Positions 19,030 through 22,452 of a stretch of 22,452 nucleotides of DNA are shown in pieces. The stretch is from a virus. Location of the stretch: positions 1 to 22,452 of the IMG/VR virus record IMGVR_UViG_3300037502_002720. One strand, given 5' to 3'. The notes under the pieces were generated by a model. The model had not been told where the DNA came from, ran no database searches, and saw nothing but the letters and a program-made list of their open reading frames with translations. A program made the translations under genes and the position numbers. Within the stretch, counting starts at the first letter, position 1. Every line of letters begins with the position of its first letter.

Positions 19030-19881
19030 ATGATTGTTGATCCCGATTTCGTTGACCACTGGAAGACCCGAATGCTCGCCGACTTGCTTGGCGAGGATGA
19101 GGTTGCTCCTTTGTATGTCATCCGTCTCTGGGCGCACTGTCAGCAGCGCCGCGAGTGGGTGTTTGATCTTCCACCGGCCGCACTCAAGGCGATCTGCCGC
19201 TTCAAGGGCGACGCCGATATGTTCGAGTCGGCGATGGTGGCGAGTGGCTTCGTCTCGCGCTCGGGAGACAAGATCACAGTTGAGGGATGGGAAAAATACA
19301 ACGCATCCCTGATTGCGAATTGGAAGAATGGGCAGCGCGGCGGAAGGCCAAAAAAGAGTAAAGATTCATCCTCTAAGATCGATCAAGAAACCCATGGGTT
19401 TTCTATAGGCAACCCACATGATTCCCATGGAGAAGCGATAAGAGGAGATAAGATAAGAGAAGATATAGAGGCTAACGCCTCTGTCGACAGCGACGCTTCC
19501 GCGCCGACTGTCGGCCTCGTCGTCCAGTCTTCCAAGACCCTGCCGCCTTGTCCTGTTGAGAGAATCGTGAACGCGTATCACGAGTTGCTCCCTGACAACC
19601 CTAGGGTCAAGGTCCTCAACAACGCGCGCCGTCGTCTCATCGCATCTCGATGGAGGGAGGCTGCGCGCCTCAAGTGCAGCCCGTTCGGCTACACGTCTAC
19701 CGAGGAGGGTATCGAAGCATGGCGCGCGTTCTTCTCCGTCTGTGCCGATTCCGATTTCCTTACGGGCCGTTCAAAGCCGCAGCCTGGGAAACCGCCATTC
19801 GTCGCTGACATCGATTTCCTGATGTCTCCGTCCGGCTTCGCGAAGTGCCTTGAGAACAAGTACCACCGGGAGGCTGCATGA
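19030..19881 (+). CDS. Lambda O-like replication initiation protein
   Basis: A 283-residue protein with three parts. The N-terminal 1-105 (M-I-V-D-P-D-F-V-D-H-W-K-T-R-M-L ... G-D-K-I-T-V-E-G-W-E-K-Y) is likely a winged-helix DNA-binding domain. A low-complexity basic then polar hinge (about 105-160) includes the R-G-D-K-I-R-E-D-I stretch seen in many phage initiators. A C-terminal domain (about 175-283) has A-Y-H-E-L-L-P, A-R-R-R-L-I-A-S-R-W-R-E-A, W-R-A-F-F and F-x-A-D-I-D-F-L-M-S. It lies directly before DnaB, with a four-base overlap, and probably loads that helicase at an origin located in its own gene. ATG 19030 lies a few bases after the previous stop; the ribosome site is weak (TCTAAAG). 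Confidence 0.78.
   Translation: MIVDPDFVDHWKTRMLADLLGEDEVAPLYVIRLWAHCQQRREWVFDLPPAALKAICRFKGDADMFESAMVASGFVSRSGDKITVEGWEKYNASLIANWKNGQRGGRPKKSKDSSSKIDQETHGFSIGNPHDSHGEAIRGDKIREDIEANASVDSDASAPTVGLVVQSSKTLPPCPVERIVNAYHELLPDNPRVKVLNNARRRLIASRWREAARLKCSPFGYTSTEEGIEAWRAFFSVCADSDFLTGRSKPQPGKPPFVADIDFLMSPSGFAKCLENKYHREAA
19388..19480. other. Candidate replication origin inside the initiator gene
   Basis: The hinge-coding part holds the palindrome AAACCCATGGGTTT (19388-19401), then related AACCCA and TCCCATGG half-sites by 19432. A purine-rich, AT-rich tract of GATAAGA-type repeats follows at about 19435-19470, unlike the GC-rich flanks. Iterons followed by an AT-rich tract within the initiator gene is the lambda ori design. 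Function is inferred. Confidence 0.5.
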
Positions 19882-21245
19882 GCGCGAACGACCTCGCAAA
19901 GGCGGTGCCGCATAGCATCGAAGCCGAGCAGGCCGTGATCGGCATTCTGCTCAACGACAACGACGCGATCGACCGTATCGGCGATCTGCGAACCGAGCAT
20001 TTTTACCGCGGCGACCACCGCGCTCTGTTCGCCGAGATCGTCGGGTTGATCGCCAATGGCGTCGGCGTGGACGTTGTCACCCTCTACGAGCGTTTAAAGG
20101 CCCTAGGACGGGCTGATGACCTCGGGGGTATGTCGTACCTCAACTCGCTCGCGCGAGAGGCTCCTAGCGCCGTTTCTGTGGCTAGAAATGCCAATGTCGT
20201 GGTGGACCGAGCGCGCAAACGCGGATTGCTGGCTGTCGCTGCGGAAATGCAGGAATCGGTCGGTGCGACGGCTGACGATGCTGCAACGCTGATCGACCGG
20301 GCTGCTGCAAAGCTGGAATCCCTTGGCGAGGCGACGGTCAAGCGCGAACCGAAGTTGCTGGCCCAGGCGCTGGCTGACCACATCAACCTGCTCGAGCGCC
20401 GCTCGACGGGCGGTGAGCGCGTCATTTCGACGGGCTACGAGGATCTGGACCGTGCGCTGAACGGCGGACTGCGTCCGGGCTGGTCGGTCATCCTGGCGGC
20501 TCGGCCTGGGATGGGGAAAACGAGTCTCGCGCTGAACATCGCATCCCATGCCGCCGTCGATCACGGGGTCTTGTTCCTGTCGATGGAGATGCCGGAGAGC
20601 GAGCTGATCGACCGGAACATCGCGTCGCTCGGACGCGTTCCGCTCGATCGGGTGATGAACGCGCCGGACGACAACGAGTTCTGGGATCGCGTGACGGCGG
20701 CAACCCTGAAGATGCGCGACATGAACCTGCACATCGACGACCAACCGGCGCTGCGTCTGCTCGACGTTCGGACCAAGGCTCGGATGGTCAAGCGCAAGTC
20801 GGGTCTCGACGTGCTGATCGTCGACTACCTGCAGCTCATGCAGGGCGAAGGCGCGAACCGCAACGCGGAAATCGAGGGTATCTCGCGCGGCCTGAAGGCG
20901 CTCGCGAAGGAACTGAACATCGCCGTGATCGCCCTGGCGCAGTTGAACCGGCAGGTCGAGCAGCGGGCCAATCGCACGCCGATGCTGTCGGACCTGCGCG
21001 ACTCCGGCTCGATCGAGCAGGATGCCGATGCCGTGTTGTTCATCCACCGGGAAGAAGTCGCCAACCCGGACGCCGGAGAGCAGTGGCGCGGGTTTGCTCA
21101 GATCCGCGTCGCGAAGTTCCGGCATGGGAGAACGGGCGACGTCCCGATGACTTACTGCGGAGAGTTCGTGCGGTTCGAGAGCCATTCCGGAGCATGGCCG
21201 ACGCATACCGTTCAAAAGCAATCCCGTTCAAGGGGGTTCGAATGA
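19878..21245 (+). CDS. dnaB: Replicative DNA helicase, DnaB family
   Basis: A 455-residue helicase close to full bacterial DnaB length. The N-terminal domain opens P-H-S-I-E-A-E-Q-A-V-I-G-I-L-L. The RecA-like core carries Walker A A-R-P-G-M-G-K-T (208-215; Gly where bacterial enzymes usually have Ser), F-L-S-M-E-M-P near 233-239, Walker B V-L-I-V-D-Y-L-Q-L (312-320), and D-L-R-D-S-G-S-I-E-Q-D-A-D (372-384) with the arginine finger region. The C-terminus has F-R-H-G-R-T-G-D-V. It should replace or supplement host DnaB at the phage origin. It overlaps the initiator gene before it and the nuclease gene after it, both by ATGA. Confidence 0.95.
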   Translation: MSANDLAKAVPHSIEAEQAVIGILLNDNDAIDRIGDLRTEHFYRGDHRALFAEIVGLIANGVGVDVVTLYERLKALGRADDLGGMSYLNSLAREAPSAVSVARNANVVVDRARKRGLLAVAAEMQESVGATADDAATLIDRAAAKLESLGEATVKREPKLLAQALADHINLLERRSTGGERVISTGYEDLDRALNGGLRPGWSVILAARPGMGKTSLALNIASHAAVDHGVLFLSMEMPESELIDRNIASLGRVPLDRVMNAPDDNEFWDRVTAATLKMRDMNLHIDDQPALRLLDVRTKARMVKRKSGLDVLIVDYLQLMQGEGANRNAEIEGISRGLKALAKELNIAVIALAQLNRQVEQRANRTPMLSDLRDSGSIEQDADAVLFIHREEVANPDAGEQWRGFAQIRVAKFRHGRTGDVPMTYCGEFVRFESHSGAWPTHTVQKQSRSRGFE

Positions 21246-21559
21246 GCCGACTCGAAGAACTGTTCGCGCTTCACGCGCGCGCCGCAAAGCTACCGGAGCC
21301 GGTGCGCGAGCATCGGTTTCATCCGGTTCGTCGGTTCCGCTTCGATTTCGCATGGCCCCACGCCAAGGTTGCCGTCGAGATCGAGGGTGGCGTCTGGACG
21401 GGTGGTCGACATACGCGCGGAGCCGGTTTCGAGTCCGATGCGCACAAGTACAACCTGGCCGCGCTGGACGGATGGCGCGTATTCCGCTTCACCGGCGCAA
21501 TGGTCAAGAGCGGCGCGGCGATTTCTACCGTGATTCAGGCATTGAAGGAGGGAGCGTAA
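21242..21559 (+). CDS. Small PD-(D/E)XK-like endonuclease domain protein
   Basis: A 105-residue protein. R-F-R-F-D-F-A-W-P (Asp35), followed by K-V-A-V-E-I-E-G-G-V-W (Glu47 and Glu49), matches the D...ExE core of small very-short-patch or DUF559-like nucleases. G-G-R-H-T-R-G-A-G-F, H-K-Y-N-L-A-A-L-D-G-W and V-F-R-F-T complete the fold. It could resolve branched DNA in place of RusA, which often holds this position in lambdoid phages; that is inference. ATG 21242 overlaps the DnaB stop (ATGA), with AAGGGGG upstream. The frame upstream is a shadow of DnaB. Confidence 0.75.
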   Translation: MSRLEELFALHARAAKLPEPVREHRFHPVRRFRFDFAWPHAKVAVEIEGGVWTGGRHTRGAGFESDAHKYNLAALDGWRVFRFTGAMVKSGAAISTVIQALKEGA

Positions 21560-21927
21560 TGCCGATGAAACCGACAACCCGCGATGCGATCAAGCGGTTG
21601 ATCAAGGAATTCGGGCCGATGACGGTCCAGGAATTGGCTGATGAACTGGGTAAGCCGGCAAAAACGATCGGATCATGCATCAGCGAGTCGCGCCGTCGTC
21701 CCGAGAAGCATTTCTACATCAAGGAATGGCGTCCTCAGATAGGGGTTGCTGGCCTGCCTTCGGGAGTCTATGCGATCGGCAACCGGAAGGATGCGCCAAA
21801 GCCGGAAACCGACGTGAAGGCGACGCGTGCCCGCTATTACCGGAAGCACAAGGCGAAGATCAAGTTAAAGCGGGGAAATCGGGCGATTAACCCGTTCACG
21901 GCGCTTATTACGCAGGTGACGGCATGA
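21559..21927 (+). CDS. Winged-helix DNA-binding protein (122 aa)
   Basis: The N-terminal half reads A-I-K-R-L-I-K-E-F-G-P-M-T-V-Q-E-L-A-D-E-L-G-K-P-A-K-T-I-G-S-C-I-S-E-S-R-R-R, a clear winged helix-turn-helix, followed by a wing-like F-Y-I-K-E-W and a G-V-Y-A-I-G strand. The C-terminus is very basic (R-A-R-Y-Y-R-K-H-K-A-K-I-K-L-K-R). GGAGGGAG precedes ATG 21559, which overlaps the previous stop (TAATG). It is probably a regulator or a DNA-architecture protein of the early operon; the target is unknown. Confidence 0.72.
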   Translation: MPMKPTTRDAIKRLIKEFGPMTVQELADELGKPAKTIGSCISESRRRPEKHFYIKEWRPQIGVAGLPSGVYAIGNRKDAPKPETDVKATRARYYRKHKAKIKLKRGNRAINPFTALITQVTA

Positions 21928-22355
21928 GCGAGTTCAAGAGCCTCGAGGATCGCCTCGATAACTGGGGGGCGACGGTGCGCTCTCCGCGGTTCAAGCCGGA
22001 GGTCTGTGCGCAGTGGGCGCGGCTGCACGTCGCGCTGCGCGACAAGGCGCTCGCCGAGATGGCGCTCCCGCCCGAGCAGAAGGACGGCTGGCTCGTCGAG
22101 GCGGCATGGTCGGCCATGCCGAACCACGTGGCGAAGTGGGTGCTGAAGTACACGTACGTCTGGCGCATGGCACCCGACCAGGTGCAGACGCGCATGCGGA
22201 AGGCTCACGGCGCGGTGCTGCGCGGCCGGCGCTTCGAGCTCGTGCTCGCCGACGCGCACCGCGCGATCTCGCAGAGCATCGTGAAGCTGACCGCAGACTC
22301 GGTCATCAGAAAAATTGCGTCGACCGGTTGTAAACCGCCGGAATCTGTTCTATGA
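21924..22355 (+). CDS. Presumed late regulator (Q-like antiterminator position)
   Basis: A 143-residue protein, M-S-E-F-K-S-L-E-D-R-L-D-N-W-G-A-T-V-R, with W-S-A-M-P-N-H-V-A-K-W-V-L-K-Y-T-Y-V-W-R-M and A-H-G-A-V-L-R-G-R-R-F-E-L-V-L-A-D-A-H-R-A-I. The L-x-x-R-L-x-N-W-G opening, a conserved W-x-L-K-x-x-Y middle and the position as last gene of the rightward early operon are typical of late antiterminators and related phage late regulators. A promoter with TATGAT overlaps its stop codon, which is the lambda Q / PR' arrangement. No zinc or sigma-factor motif is visible. Naming it Q would go beyond the sequence. Confidence 0.6.
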   Translation: MSEFKSLEDRLDNWGATVRSPRFKPEVCAQWARLHVALRDKALAEMALPPEQKDGWLVEAAWSAMPNHVAKWVLKYTYVWRMAPDQVQTRMRKAHGAVLRGRRFELVLADAHRAISQSIVKLTADSVIRKIASTGCKPPESVL

Positions 22356-22356
22356 T
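22328..22356 (+). promoter_or_regulatory. Late promoter candidate (PR'-like)
   Basis: TTGTAA at 22328-22333, a 17-bp spacer, and TATGAT at 22351-22356, predicting a start near 22363. The -10 overlaps the stop codon of the presumed late regulator, and its sequence is identical to the lambda PR' -10. It would transcribe late genes beyond the window. Confidence 0.6.
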
Positions 22357-22379
22357 CCTCGGCAGATTACCGAATCCGC

Positions 22380-22426
22380 CTTGCGCGTGAGCTTTCTGCT
22401 TCCCGGTTGGGAGGCAGACGCGCGAG
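22380..22426 (+). other. Large hairpin just downstream of the late promoter
   Basis: Inner stem TCTGCTTCCC (22395-22404) with GGGAGGCAGA (22409-22418), ten pairs including one G-U, and a GGTT loop. Outer stem CTTGCGCG (22380-22387) with CGCGCGAG (22419-22426), eight pairs including one G-U, and a seven-base bulge on the 5' side. No T run follows. It begins about 17 nt into the predicted late transcript. Confidence 0.6.
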
Positions 22427-22452
22427 GATACGAAGCCCCGCATGCGAAAGCA

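Noticed and set aside
22357-22452. tRNA-like fold at the right edge
   Set aside because: The stems form one long bulged hairpin, not a cloverleaf, and no T-loop or acceptor signature is present.

Overview
The window is a stretch of a temperate tailed phage, or a prophage of one, most likely from Burkholderia or a close betaproteobacterium. The evidence is high GC content, Burkholderia-type codon use, a lambda-like gene order, and a tailspike/injection-protein pair that suggests a podovirus. Host assignment is inference; no host gene or attachment junction with host DNA is visible.

Layout. (1) 22-5343, + strand, late genes: an internal virion/DNA-ejection protein, a beta-helix tailspike with no recognisable start codon, two small holin-like membrane proteins, a lambda R-type endolysin, and an overlapping Rz/Rz1 spanin pair. 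(2) About 5344-5705: a non-coding patch with two families of short repeats and the first 16 codons of an integrase-like gene. It runs head-on into the truncated end of the leftward operon and looks like a deletion scar that removed the integrase. (3) 5706-15958, - strand: one dense leftward operon of about 25 genes, mostly with 4-nt start/stop overlaps. It encodes an orphan DNA methyltransferase and Lar (anti-restriction), a NinB / YqaJ exonuclease / ERF recombination set, an SPFH-like membrane protein, an HNH-like protein and many small hypothetical or membrane proteins. Several of these are 37-57 aa long. (4) 15959-16560: an untranslated leader of about 500 nt carrying a boxA-like antitermination site and an attenuator-like hairpin, behind a strong leftward promoter (PL), followed by the repressor's terminator. 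(5) 16572-17621: a lambda-type immunity switch, with an S24/XRE repressor on -, Cro on +, and PL and PR sharing the same operator between -35 and -10. The repressor promoter appears to give a leaderless mRNA. (6) 17654-22355: an inverted moron-like gene, then the rightward early operon. That operon holds a GIY-YIG-like protein, a lambda O-like initiator with a candidate embedded origin, a DnaB helicase, a PD-(D/E)XK-like nuclease, a winged-helix protein and a presumed late regulator. (7) 22328-22452: a late-promoter candidate overlapping the end of the regulator, then a large hairpin.

How it fits together. The repressor (cleavable on SOS) shuts PL and PR through a common operator. On induction PR drives replication and the late regulator, and PL drives recombination and anti-restriction. 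The late promoter at the right edge would read toward genes outside the window and, through a circular genome, into the virion and lysis genes at the left. The phage appears able to hold lysogeny, yet its integrase is reduced to a stub here.
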